Source of the DNA: Clostridia bacterium | GTDB taxonomy: Bacteria > Bacillota > Clostridia > Oscillospirales > CAG-382 | Assembly (NCBI GenBank): GCA_017560085.1 | Contig: JAFYPA010000019.1 | Location: 1 to 39,681 of the forward strand | DNA length: 39,681 bases | Direction: 5' to 3' | Shown here: piece after piece, positions 1-8,946 of the stretch | Numbering within the stretch: the first letter of the stretch is position 1 | Layout of the letters: every line of letters begins with the position of its first letter | Position numbers and translations under genes: made by a program | The notes under the pieces: model-generated | The model's database searches: none | Told to the model about the DNA's origin: nothing | What the model saw: only the letters and a program-made list of their open reading frames with translations

Positions 1-3000
1 CTACCCTTGAACCAGCCGTTCTTTGCGGCAGCCGCCACATAAGGCTTAACCCAAGCTTCAAATTCGGCTGCATCGTCAAACATACTTACGTCATCGCCGT
101 CAAGATTTGCACCCTTTGCACTTACAAGCATCTTTACAAATTCGCCTCTTGTGATGTCGTTTTCGGGTCTGAAGAAGAGTTTATCTTCTACTGCATATCC
201 GTTTACAAGACCTGCATATGCAAGGCTGTTAATGTAAAGCTCTGACCAGATTCCGTAGGCATCTTCAAAGATGCGTGTTTCGCTTCTTTCAAGAACTGCA
301 TACTTGCCGTGCTCTGTTGCGGTATACTTGATAATATTTCTGTAATCATCGTATGTACCGCCAACATAAATCCACTTACCGAGAGTCTCAGAGAACTTGT
401 AGATGCCCTTGTTGTTACCGTCTTCCACCTTGAAGTCGATGAGAATCTTTTCAACATCCTTCAATGTCGCAACGCAGGCAACATCCGAAGCAAATTCTGT
501 GTTTTCGGGAAGTGTTGATGTATACTTCGAGATGCTTTCATCAACGCCGTAAACAATGTAGTTTTCAACCTTGTTGTCGCTTCCGCTTACATATGCTGTA
601 TTTTCGCTGATTGTAACGGTTGCGGGAACGGTTGCATACATCTTGCTTGCGGAAATGCTTGCCGTATCGGAAAGGCTGTCGCGTACCTTTTCAACGAGCT
701 CACGAACCTCGTCGGGAAGCTTGTTGGCATTATTCTTTTCGGTAACCATACCGGGAACGATATTTGAAGATTTTCTTGTGAGCTGCGCGGTGAAGATATA
801 TTCAATTCCGCTTTCGGCATCAAATTCGTAATCTGCAAGGACTTCATCTGTGCCGACTGTTTTGCCGCTGTTATTCTTCCATCCCGCAAACTTGTATCCG
901 CCCGATACGGTAACTGCCGAGCCTGTAAGCTTTGCCTTACCTGTCATTGCAAGATTGCCGTCTGCGTCGTAGATGTTTACGGTTTCTTCGGAAACAGTAA
1001 GGCTTCCCGCATTTGCCACGGAAACAGCGTACTTAACTGTTGCCTGATACTTATCGGGCGTGCCGTCGCCGTTGTTGTCATCAAGATTTTCGGAAATTCT
1101 TGCTGTGAAGGTGTATTCCGCATCGCTGTCTGCGGTGAATTCATAGTCTGCGATGGTATTTGCAAGTGAAATCTCATTGCCCTCACCGTCAAACCAGCCG
1201 TCGAATCTGAAGCCGGGTGCTACCGTTACGGTAGTGCCTGCAATCTTTGCTGTGCCTGTCATTGCGTAATTTCCGCTTGCATCTCTGATGGTTACTGTTT
1301 CTTCCGCAACGGAAACCTCTGCGTGCTCCTCATCGGAAACAACATACTTAACCTTCGCCTGATACTTATCGGGAATACCGTCCTCGTTGTTATCGTCAAG
1401 TATTTCGGAAATCTTTGCAGTGAAGGTATAAGTCTTGCCGTTTTCTGCCGCAAATTCATATCCGGAGAATTCTTCGGATTCCGATACCCTTGTACCCTCT
1501 TCGTTGTACCAGCCGTCGAATCTGTAGCCTCTGCTTACGTTTACAGTAGAGCCCGTAAGCTTTGCTGTACCTGTCATAGCATAGCTGCCGCTTGCATCGG
1601 TAAGAGTTACTCTTTCTCTGGAAACGGAAACCGTAGCCGATTCTATATCGGAAACAACGTATTTAACGGTTGCCTGATATTTGTCGGGAATTTCGTCTCC
1701 GTCACCGGTATCGAGGTCCTCGGGAATCTTTACGGTGAACTTATAAATGTTGCCGCTTTCCGCATTGAATTCATAGCCTTCAAGCGCTGCGTCTGTGCTT
1801 ACTCTTGTGCCTTCCTCGTTATACCAGCCGTCAAGCTTGTATCCTGCCGCAACAGTTGCTGTAGAGCCTTTCAGCTTTACTTTACCTGTCATTGCAAGGT
1901 TACCGTTTGCGTCCTTGATGGTAACGGTTTCCTCGGAAACGGATATGCTTCCAGAGCTTGCGTCCTCAACAAGATATTTAACGGTTGCCTGATACTTATC
2001 GGCAACACCGTCGCCGTTGTTGTCTGCAAGGTCATCGGATATAACTGCGGTAAAGGTATAGGTCTTGCCGTTTTCTGCCGAGAATTCGTAATCCGAAAGG
2101 GTGTTTGCACGGGAGATAACAGTGCCTGCCTCGTTCTTCCAGCCGTCAAATCTGTAGCCGCTATTTGCTGTGGCTGTGGAGCCCGAAAGCTTTGCTGTAC
2201 CCGTCATGGCATATTCGCCGTTTGCACCGATAATTGTTACTGCTTCCTCGGAAACGGATACACTTCCAAGGTCTTTGTCGGAAACAGCATATTTAACTGT
2301 CGCCTGATACTTATCGGGAATGCCGTCGTTGTTGAAATCGTCGAGATTTTCGGTAATCTTCGCAGTAAATACATATTCCTTTGCGCCCTCTGCATCGAAT
2401 TCGTATCCTGCAAGGGTTTCGGATGAGCCTACCTTTTCTCCTGCCTCGTTATACCAGCCGTCGAAGCGGTAGCCTGCATTTACGGTTGCCGTTACATCCG
2501 AAAGCTTTACTGTACCTGTCTTTGAATATTCGCCGTCTGCGTCAAGCACATTTACGATTTCTTCTTCAATGGAAACAACGCCCGCGGAAGCATCGGAAAC
2601 AACATATTTTATGGTAGCCTGACATCTGTCGGAAATACCGTCGTTGTTCATATCGTCATACGTTCCGGGAACGTCCTCCGATTCGTCCTGCTCTCCTACG
2701 ATTGCAGAGTCATAGATGTCAACAAATTTAAATGTATCGGAAACCTTCCATTCAGCCTTTACCGAGAAGCCGTTATCCCCCGCGGGAACTACAACTGCGT
2801 TGCGGTTGCCGTTGTCGACAACAAGAGTTGCCTCGGAGGGGTCTGAAAGAAGTGTCCATGTAAGAGTGTTTGTTGCAAGATGAACATCGATTTCTTCTCC
2901 GTTCTTATCCACAACAATTGCTTCAAGCTCGGTTGCGTCTGAGCCCTCGGGCTTGATTGCACGAAGGCTTATGCCTGCGATATTGCTGATTCTGTTGTCA

Positions 3001-6000
3001 TATACCGTAGCGAAATATTCGGTGCTGTTGCCGTTTGCATCGGTAACCTTGATTTCAACATCGTGAGATGCATCGTTACCGCTCACGGGAAGAGCTCTGA
3101 TGAATGCGCCTGTATTTGCGTTGTATCTTACTATTTCATCGGGAGCAGCATCCGCATCGTAGTTTTCGTTTACTGCGCTGAGAACCTCGTTTACTACCTG
3201 CTCGCCGTCAAGCTTGATTTCAATAAGTGCTCCCGGGTCGGTTACAAAGTCGATGAGAATTCCCTCGTCCTTGTTGAATATTCCGCCCTGCATGGGAGAC
3301 TGAACCTTAAGGTCTGCAGAAACAGAGTCAACGGAAAGCTTCTTGGTATAGATATAGTAGTCACCGTTTTTGTTCTTGAATACGATATCCACGAAGTGCT
3401 CGCCGTCGGTGAGGTTAACAAGGCAATAGCCCTTATTACCCGTTTCGCTGTTGTTTACGAGAACATCACCGAACTGAGCTTCGTTAATGTCAAACTTTAC
3501 TTCAACCTCTTCGTTGCCGTCGGTATCCATATTGGTGATTTCATATTCAATGATGAAATCGTTGTCGTTTGAAAAAACATATTCGATATCCGTATCGCTT
3601 GTTCTGTCCTGAACCTCGCCGAGGGATCTGATTGTGATTTTTGCTTCGGGAGGATTGGGAACGGGAACATAGATATCCTCAATCACAACAGATTCACTTG
3701 CAAACCAGCCTGAGCCTACATTGCTGTTCTGTGCGATAACCTCGATTCTGTAGGTGTTTCCGGGGATAATTGCGGCTGTGTCGGCAACCTCTCCGTTGTC
3801 GTCAAGAATGCTGACGTGACCCTTAAGGTAAGTGCTTACCTCGCCCTTTTCGTCGAAGTCCTCAAGATAACCGCCCATACCCTTGATTTCGGTCCATACC
3901 TCCTCGGTTTTGCCGATGTTTTCTTCCCCTTCGATTTCTTTTTCTGTCTTTTCAAACACCTTTACATACACGCCCGTTGCGTTTTCGGGAACGGTGGATG
4001 TAACATTGATTCTTCCGTCACCGCCTGCTACGGCTGTTACCTCGGGCTTTTCAATGGTGTTGGGGTTTACATAATCAAGAGGAGTATCGAAAAATACGGA
4101 GGAGAATACCATCTTTCTTACAAGGCTGTCTACTCTTACAACGTATTTACCGCCGGGAATGTTTACTTCAAAGCTTTCCTCACCCGATCCGTTTGATACG
4201 CCGATGGGATAGCCTGCGGATTCACTTACAACAACGCTTCCGTCGGGAGCGGTGGTGTAAACATCAAGAGGTCTTCCGTTATCATCACAAGGAACGAGAG
4301 ATACCCAGATTTCCGCATCATCGTTTGCTTCCCAGGATGTTGTGAGGGTTGTACCGTTGATGCTTGCGGAGTTAACCTTGAGCTTTGATGTGGATGTGGG
4401 AAGAGTGAGAATTGTGTAATCCGTGAAGCTTACACCGTTTAAGGATTCAAAGCTCCACTTACCGCTTGTGAGAATGTCGTTGTAAAGCGAAACGTAAACA
4501 TACTTCTTTGTTTCACCTGATTTTTCATCGTACTTCTCACGGGCAAGAAGGTTGGCGCCGTTTTCGTTGTTTTCCTCCTGAGTCTTGCCGAAATCATATT
4601 CAACAAGTCTGTGCTCGGAGCCGTCGGGAGCTGTTACCTTAAGCTCGGGAACTGTGTCGCCTTCGTAGTAGATACGGGCAACAATGTCATTGTTATTCAT
4701 CATTGCGTCTGTGATATCTGCATCGAACGAGCTTACCTCTTCAAGAAGAACCACATCGTTGAATGCCGATGTTGTTGAGAGAACAACCTCTGCACCCGCG
4801 CCGATACCCATATAACGCTTTTCGCCTGTTGCCGCATCCCTTGTTTCGACAACCTCAAGGAATGAAAGCATCTTGGCTTTACCGCCGTTGCCTCCGTTAC
4901 CACCGTTGCCGCCGTTGGGACCGGGATCGTTGGGGTCGGAAATAAGCTCGTCCGCACCTGCAACGTCTATGTTTTCAAGTGATTCAACCTCGTCACCTGT
5001 AAGAAGTCTGAAGTTGTCACTGGAATAGTAATAGATAAATCCGCCGCTGAATATCAGTACTCTTATACCGCCCGAAATAAATTCGTCACCAATACCGAGG
5101 GTTACACCCGCAAGAGTACCGAAGCCGGGAATGTTAAGCGAGCCCTGAATCTTACCTAAGATTGCAAACGAAGGCTCTGTGGTAAGACCGAGAGATACAC
5201 TACCGAGTACAACACCCGAGAATATATCAACCGTACCCGATATCAGCATTGAGAATCCCGTTGTCCAGTCAAACATACCGGAAACAACAAAGGTGAAAAG
5301 GTCAATGCCCGAGGGCGCACCTGAAATTGAAAGTGTAAGACCGTTTCCGGAAATGGAGAAGTCACCTCTGAGACCCATTACACTTGCAATACCGATAGCC
5401 GCCATAACGGAAATTGTTACGGGAGGTCTTCCGGGACCGTCGTAGCCTATGGAAGCGGCAAGGTCGGAAATACCGCCGCCGAGACCTATAAGCGTTAAAG
5501 CGTTGGGAGGAACAATGGGAACCTCAAAGCCCTTTACCTCAAGGTAAAATGTGTCAAGCATAGGCTTACCGTTGCCCGTTTCCGCAACAGACATTCTGAA
5601 CGCAACGTTGATGGGACCAAAGCCGACACCAAGGTCAACACCCGCATAAAGATCGTATGTGTTAAAGCCGAAGCCTAAGTTGAATGCGGAAAGGCTCTTT
5701 TTACCGCCTGATTTTTTCGCCTGACCGGCATTTGCGTTCTGAAGCTGTCCCTTCTGTGTGAGGGGGCTCGGATTGCCCTTGTCATCCGAAGCCTTTATAA
5801 TCTGCTGATTGTTCGCTGTGGGATTGTTCTCTTTTGCGCCTTCCTTAACATTTTTGTTGTCGCTGTTTTTAGCGCCCGCAGGGAAAATCCATTCGGGAAG
5901 CTCAACGCTCATGGAAGCCGCACAGCCTACAAAGCCTGTTTCGATGATTTCCGGCTTGTTTTTATTTTCGTGTTCACCGAACAGAATAGAATCAATTGAA

Positions 6001-8879
6001 AGAGCAAACGAACCACCGTCCGCAAAGCCGGAAAGAGCCTTTGTAGCGGTATTACCGTTCTGAAGGGTATCCTTCACCTTTGCTCTCTTGGAAGCTGTCT
6101 GTGTTGTGGTAGAATTGTTGGTCTGGTTATTTGTGGTGCCGCCTGTTCCACCGGGAGTTCCACCGGGAGTTCCGCCGGGAGTTCCACCGGGAGTTCCACC
6201 GGGAGTTCCGCCACTTGTTCCGCCGGGGGTACCGCCACTTGTGCCACCGGGGGTAGTATTCTTGTTGGTTACAGTAGGATTCTGGTTCTTGGTTTCTGTT
6301 ACGTTGGGAGTATCACCGGTACCGTTCTTGGGAGGTGTATTGTCTTTTTTATCTGTTGTTCCTCCGGGGGTCTGGTTTCCTGTGTTACCGTTACCGTTAT
6401 TGCCGTCGTCCTTGTTGCCGTCGTCCTTATCGTCGTCATCGCCCATGGAGAATCCGAGGGGGAAGGAAACGGAGCCCGAGAAGTCAATACCGTACATACC
6501 GTCGGAGCAAACAAGAACGCCGTAGTTAAGGTCGAACAGGAATCCGCCGAGATTCTGAACGAGCCATCCTCCGCCGAGAAGCTGAAGCTTGGGCGCGCTT
6601 GAATATTCGTTGGGGTCGTATGTAATTCTTTCACCGGTTACAAGTCTTATCTTGAATCTGTTTTTCCAGATTGTTGAAGCATTGATGATGCTAAGGCTTC
6701 CGTCGCCCACCATTTCAAAGGCTGCAGGTGTATCTCCGTCAAACTCTGTTGTAAATCTCAGAGGAATGCTGGAGTCATAGTACATGATTCTGTTAACCTT
6801 GATGGGGTCACCGCCCGTTACGGATTCGAAGCCTGCGATAACGGGATTGTTTCTTGAAGAAACGGTACTGATACAAAGGTCTGCATTATCGGAGGATGTG
6901 GGATCCATACCGTCCTTATATACAACCTTGAACAAGCCTCTGCCCTCAATAAGCATTTCACCGCCGTCATCCTCTATTTCCGCACGGTATTCGTTGAACT
7001 GTGCTTCTGCAGTGTTGCCGGGCTCGGATACGAACATTTTCATTTCATAGTTGCGGTTTTCGTTTATTCTCGCAACAGAAACAATGGAATATCCGCGGTT
7101 TTTGTATCTTTCATCGGTTGTACTTGTGATATAGTTGTCATTTCCCGTGAAGGTATGCTTACCGAGTCCTGCAAGATTATTACGGAATTCAACGGTAAGC
7201 TCATATTCGCCGACTCTTCCGCCCATATCAACGGAAAGACCAAGCTGCTTGTTTACGGTATCAACGCTGCAAACAAAGCTGTCGACTGTAATATGCTCGT
7301 TTGTGATGACATTTCTCAGGTATGCAACCCAGTTTGATTTGTCACGGAGAACATCAAATTCTTCGCCGAAGCCCTTTACGTTGATGAAGGAATAACCCTC
7401 GTAGTATATGGTCTTGGGGTCAAAGTCGATAAAGCCTATATCGGGAATATCATTGGAAAGTGCGGGAAGTGTGATAACCTTTGAGGCAACCGAAGGAATT
7501 GTGTTCATTTCGCCGTAAAGCTCAAGCTCGATGCTTCTTGTGTCCATATAGGTACGAAGCACATAGCCTTCTGTAGGCTCATATACGATATCCTCGGGAT
7601 TTTCGGGGTTTTCGTAAATGGGACGAGCCTTGAGTGTAATGGGAATATTTCGTCTGATGTCTCCCCTGTCGATGTTGCCGATATGGATGATTTCGTCCTC
7701 TTCCTTGAGTGTGGGCACCCAGATTGCAGGCTCAATAATCATCTGCTGATTTTCGTCATAGACCTTATCCTCTGTTGCAACACGGATGTATGCGTCGTTA
7801 ATCTGAACGGAATCGGCATCGGAGTTGTCAACCGTAAGGTAAAGGGTTATAAGACCGTCATTTTCATAGCCTGTGCCGTCGGCATTTGCCTTGAGCTCTT
7901 CCTTCTGGGTTATTGTCATGGAGCAGAATCCCTGAGAAAGCTCGTTGCCGTTAAGCTCACCCACACCGTAGAAGGTATCTACCGCAAGGCTTGCACCGGG
8001 AATAACATTTTCAGGCTCAAAGTAAATGGCAATCGCACTGTCGGCTGTAAGATATTCGTTGTAGTAATCCGCAAAGTTGAAGCTCGTGCTGGGCTCATAG
8101 TCCCAGAGTGTATTTGCAAGATTTGCCCAGTGTGCCATTGTTACCGCTGTGGGAGTTCTTCTCATTGTGTTGTTCTTGAGAAGACCGTAAGCGGAGGTTG
8201 TGGAATAGTACACGCTGTCGGAAATGGAGTACCATTCGGGAATATTGCTTCCCGTAAAGGTTACTTCATTTGTGATTTCTGTTGTACCGCCGTTTTTGTA
8301 GAATCTTCCGCCGTCGGTGTCTGCAAGCTTTGTATCAAGAAGAACTCTTATACCTACAGAAATATTTTCACCTGTATTATTTGTATAGGCATAGGAAAGC
8401 ATTGCATAACCCGACTCCTCAGTTGCAATTTCGGAGCTTACGGAAATATTCTGGGTAATGCTTACATTATCAACCGTCCATGTGGAGGAGATTGTCTTAT
8501 TCTTGCCGTCAACGTCAACTATGTGAGGATTCTTTGTCATCTGTCCCTTAGAGCTTCCGTAAACATAGTCCTTGACGATTTCATTGGGCGTGCCCGCATT
8601 TCTGACAATTCTTACCGTTGTGTATGATGTGGCAAACTTATCGTCCTCATCATACAGAAGGGGCTTGTTGTCATCGTAACGCTTGGAGGGATTTCCCTTC
8701 AGCGTATGAACACCGAAGGAGGATCCGTCTCCTTTCATTATAACCTGTATATAGCCGTTGTCTACCGCAAGCTCATCCTCTGCAAGGGCAGCCTCCCTTG
8801 CCATTGAAGCAATGGATGACAAGGGCATAAACTGCACAAACAATACGACTGACAGGAATATAGATAAAAATCTTTTCAT
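1..8879 (-). CDS. Giant secreted SLH-domain surface protein (C-terminus cut by window edge)
   Basis: The minus-strand frame is open from an ATG at 8879 to the window edge, giving at least 2959 residues without a stop. An upstream GGAG lies 8 nt before the ATG. Residues 1-25 form a signal peptide (MKRFLSIFLSVVLFVQF). A folded N-terminal portion follows, then a Thr/Asn/Gly/Pro linker at about 814-930 containing PGGT repeats, a beta-rich central part, a short GGN repeat near residue 1320, and six 105-residue repeats at about 2072-2702. S-layer homology sequence begins near residue 2869 (FEDAYGIWSELYINSLAYAG, later ITRGEFVKML), with a second SLH starting at about 2932. SLH domains bind pyruvylated secondary wall polymers, so the protein probably sits in or under the S-layer. 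It is the third gene of an operon after the mannosyltransferase and another giant protein. Precise function is unknown; adhesion or surface coat is inferred. Confidence 0.9.
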   Translation of the reverse strand, partial: MKRFLSIFLSVVLFVQFMPLSSIASMAREAALAEDELAVDNGYIQVIMKGDGSSFGVHTLKGNPSKRYDDNKPLLYDEDDKFATSYTTVRIVRNAGTPNEIVKDYVYGSSKGQMTKNPHIVDVDGKNKTISSTWTVDNVSITQNISVSSEIATEESGYAMLSYAYTNNTGENISVGIRVLLDTKLADTDGGRFYKNGGTTEITNEVTFTGSNIPEWYSISDSVYYSTTSAYGLLKNNTMRRTPTAVTMAHWANLANTLWDYEPSTSFNFADYYNEYLTADSAIAIYFEPENVIPGASLAVDTFYGVGELNGNELSQGFCSMTITQKEELKANADGTGYENDGLITLYLTVDNSDADSVQINDAYIRVATEDKVYDENQQMIIEPAIWVPTLKEEDEIIHIGNIDRGDIRRNIPITLKARPIYENPENPEDIVYEPTEGYVLRTYMDTRSIELELYGEMNTIPSVASKVITLPALSNDIPDIGFIDFDPKTIYYEGYSFINVKGFGEEFDVLRDKSNWVAYLRNVITNEHITVDSFVCSVDTVNKQLGLSVDMGGRVGEYELTVEFRNNLAGLGKHTFTGNDNYITSTTDERYKNRGYSIVSVARINENRNYEMKMFVSEPGNTAEAQFNEYRAEIEDDGGEMLIEGRGLFKVVYKDGMDPTSSDNADLCISTVSSRNNPVIAGFESVTGGDPIKVNRIMYYDSSIPLRFTTEFDGDTPAAFEMVGDGSLSIINASTIWKNRFKIRLVTGERITYDPNEYSSAPKLQLLGGGWLVQNLGGFLFDLNYGVLVCSDGMYGIDFSGSVSFPLGFSMGDDDDKDDGNKDDGNNGNGNTGNQTPGGTTDKKDNTPPKNGTGDTPNVTETKNQNPTVTNKNTTPGGTSGGTPGGTSGGTPGGTPGGTPGGTPGGTPGGTGGTTNNQTNNSTTTQTASKRAKVKDTLQNGNTATKALSGFADGGSFALSIDSILFGEHENKNKPEIIETGFVGCAASMSVELPEWIFPAGAKNSDNKNVKEGAKENNPTANNQQIIKASDDKGNPSPLTQKGQLQNANAGQAKKSGGKKSLSAFNLGFGFNTYDLYAGVDLGVGFGPINVAFRMSVAETGNGKPMLDTFYLEVKGFEVPIVPPNALTLIGLGGGISDLAASIGYDGPGRPPVTISVMAAIGIASVMGLRGDFSISGNGLTLSISGAPSGIDLFTFVVSGMFDWTTGFSMLISGTVDIFSGVVLGSVSLGLTTEPSFAILGKIQGSLNIPGFGTLAGVTLGIGDEFISGGIRVLIFSGGFIYYYSSDNFRLLTGDEVESLENIDVAGADELISDPNDPGPNGGNGGNGGNGGKAKMLSFLEVVETRDAATGEKRYMGIGAGAEVVLSTTSAFNDVVLLEEVSSFDADITDAMMNNNDIVARIYYEGDTVPELKVTAPDGSEHRLVEYDFGKTQEENNENGANLLAREKYDEKSGETKKYVYVSLYNDILTSGKWSFESLNGVSFTDYTILTLPTSTSKLKVNSASINGTTLTTSWEANDDAEIWVSLVPCDDNGRPLDVYTTAPDGSVVVSESAGYPIGVSNGSGEESFEVNIPGGKYVVRVDSLVRKMVFSSVFFDTPLDYVNPNTIEKPEVTAVAGGDGRINVTSTVPENATGVYVKVFEKTEKEIEGEENIGKTEEVWTEIKGMGGYLEDFDEKGEVSTYLKGHVSILDDNGEVADTAAIIPGNTYRIEVIAQNSNVGSGWFASESVVIEDIYVPVPNPPEAKITIRSLGEVQDRTSDTDIEYVFSNDNDFIIEYEITNMDTDGNEEVEVKFDINEAQFGDVLVNNSETGNKGYCLVNLTDGEHFVDIVFKNKNGDYYIYTKKLSVDSVSADLKVQSPMQGGIFNKDEGILIDFVTDPGALIEIKLDGEQVVNEVLSAVNENYDADAAPDEIVRYNANTGAFIRALPVSGNDASHDVEIKVTDANGNSTEYFATVYDNRISNIAGISLRAIKPEGSDATELEAIVVDKNGEEIDVHLATNTLTWTLLSDPSEATLVVDNGNRNAVVVPAGDNGFSVKAEWKVSDTFKFVDIYDSAIVGEQDESEDVPGTYDDMNNDGISDRCQATIKYVVSDASAGVVSIEEEIVNVLDADGEYSKTGTVKLSDVTATVNAGYRFDGWYNEAGEKVGSSETLAGYEFDAEGAKEYVFTAKITENLDDFNNDGIPDKYQATVKYAVSDKDLGSVSVSEEAVTIIGANGEYAMTGTAKLSGSTATANSGYRFDGWKNEAGTVISRANTLSDYEFSAENGKTYTFTAVISDDLADNNGDGVADKYQATVKYLVEDASSGSISVSEETVTIKDANGNLAMTGKVKLKGSTATVAAGYKLDGWYNEEGTRVSTDAALEGYEFNAESGNIYKFTVKIPEDLDTGDGDEIPDKYQATVKYVVSDIESATVSVSRERVTLTDASGSYAMTGTAKLTGSTVNVSRGYRFDGWYNEEGTRVSESEEFSGYEFAAENGKTYTFTAKISEILDDNNEDGIPDKYQAKVKYVVSDEEHAEVSVAEETVTIRDASGNYAMTGTAKIAGTTVTVAPGFRFDGWFDGEGNEISLANTIADYEFTADSDAEYTFTARISENLDDNNGDGTPDKYQATVKYAVSVANAGSLTVSEETVNIYDADGNLAMTGKAKLTGSAVTVSGGYKFAGWKNNSGKTVGTDEVLADYEFDAESGIEYIFTAQLTRKSSNIVPGMVTEKNNANKLPDEVRELVEKVRDSLSDTASISASKMYATVPATVTISENTAYVSGSDNKVENYIVYGVDESISKYTSTLPENTEFASDVACVATLKDVEKILIDFKVEDGNNKGIYKFSETLGKWIYVGGTYDDYRNIIKYTATEHGKYAVLERSETRIFEDAYGIWSELYINSLAYAGLVNGYAVEDKLFFRPENDITRGEFVKMLVSAKGANLDGDDVSMFDDAAEFEAWVKPYVAAAAKNGWFKG
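775..2665 (-). repeat. Six tandem 315-bp (105-residue) repeats inside the SLH protein
   Basis: The encoded motif KYQATVKY and its variants recur with anchors at 2611, 2296, 1981, 1666, 1351 and 1036, exactly 315 bp apart each time. Each unit starts with an Asp/Asn-rich loop such as DDNNDGIPDKYQ, resembling a calcium-binding D-x-N-x-D-G loop, then a beta-strand segment (VSVSEETVTI), AMTGTAKL, and a GYRFDGWYNEEG core like the Listeria-Bacteroides repeat (Flg_new/InlB B-repeat). Units differ in sequence but show no length change, which suggests a stacked rod with constrained geometry. Confidence 0.9.
6137..6254 (-). repeat. 12-bp repeats encoding PGGT/SGGT linker
   Basis: About nine 12-bp units of the CCACCGGGAGTT type (plus strand) encode PGGT or SGGT on the minus strand, at about residues 876-915 of the SLH protein. 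Flanking sequence is also rich in Thr, Asn, Gly and Pro. The composition fits a flexible stalk that could carry O-linked sugars. The plus-strand reading gives an artificial PPGV-rich ORF. Confidence 0.85.
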
Positions 8880-8895
8880 ATATTGAGCTCCATTC

Positions 8896-8913
8896 TGCCG
8901 GACTCTGCCGGCA
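8896..8913. other. Hairpin between the two giant genes
   Basis: The 67-bp gap between the giant genes holds an inverted repeat TGCCGG-(6 nt)-CCGGCA ending about 16 bp before the start codon of the downstream gene. There is no T-tract, so it is not a typical terminator. It might set the translation or mRNA stability of the downstream cistron. Confidence 0.45.
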
Positions 8914-8946
8914 CAAATAGTTTAATGTTAAATATCCCGTTTGACA

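Noticed and set aside
1323..2426. Long plus-strand ORF (367 codons) opposite the 315-bp repeats
   Set aside because: Its repeats mirror the minus-strand protein repeats with the same period, and it has no ribosome site or plausible product.
6088..6525. Plus-strand ORF with PPGV repeats
   Set aside because: It is the antisense reading of the PGGT linker of the SLH protein; collagen-like appearance is an artefact of the 12-bp repeat.
7683..8627. Plus-strand ORF of 314 codons
   Set aside because: Antisense to the N-terminal part of the SLH protein, rich in Cys/Val as expected for a shadow frame.
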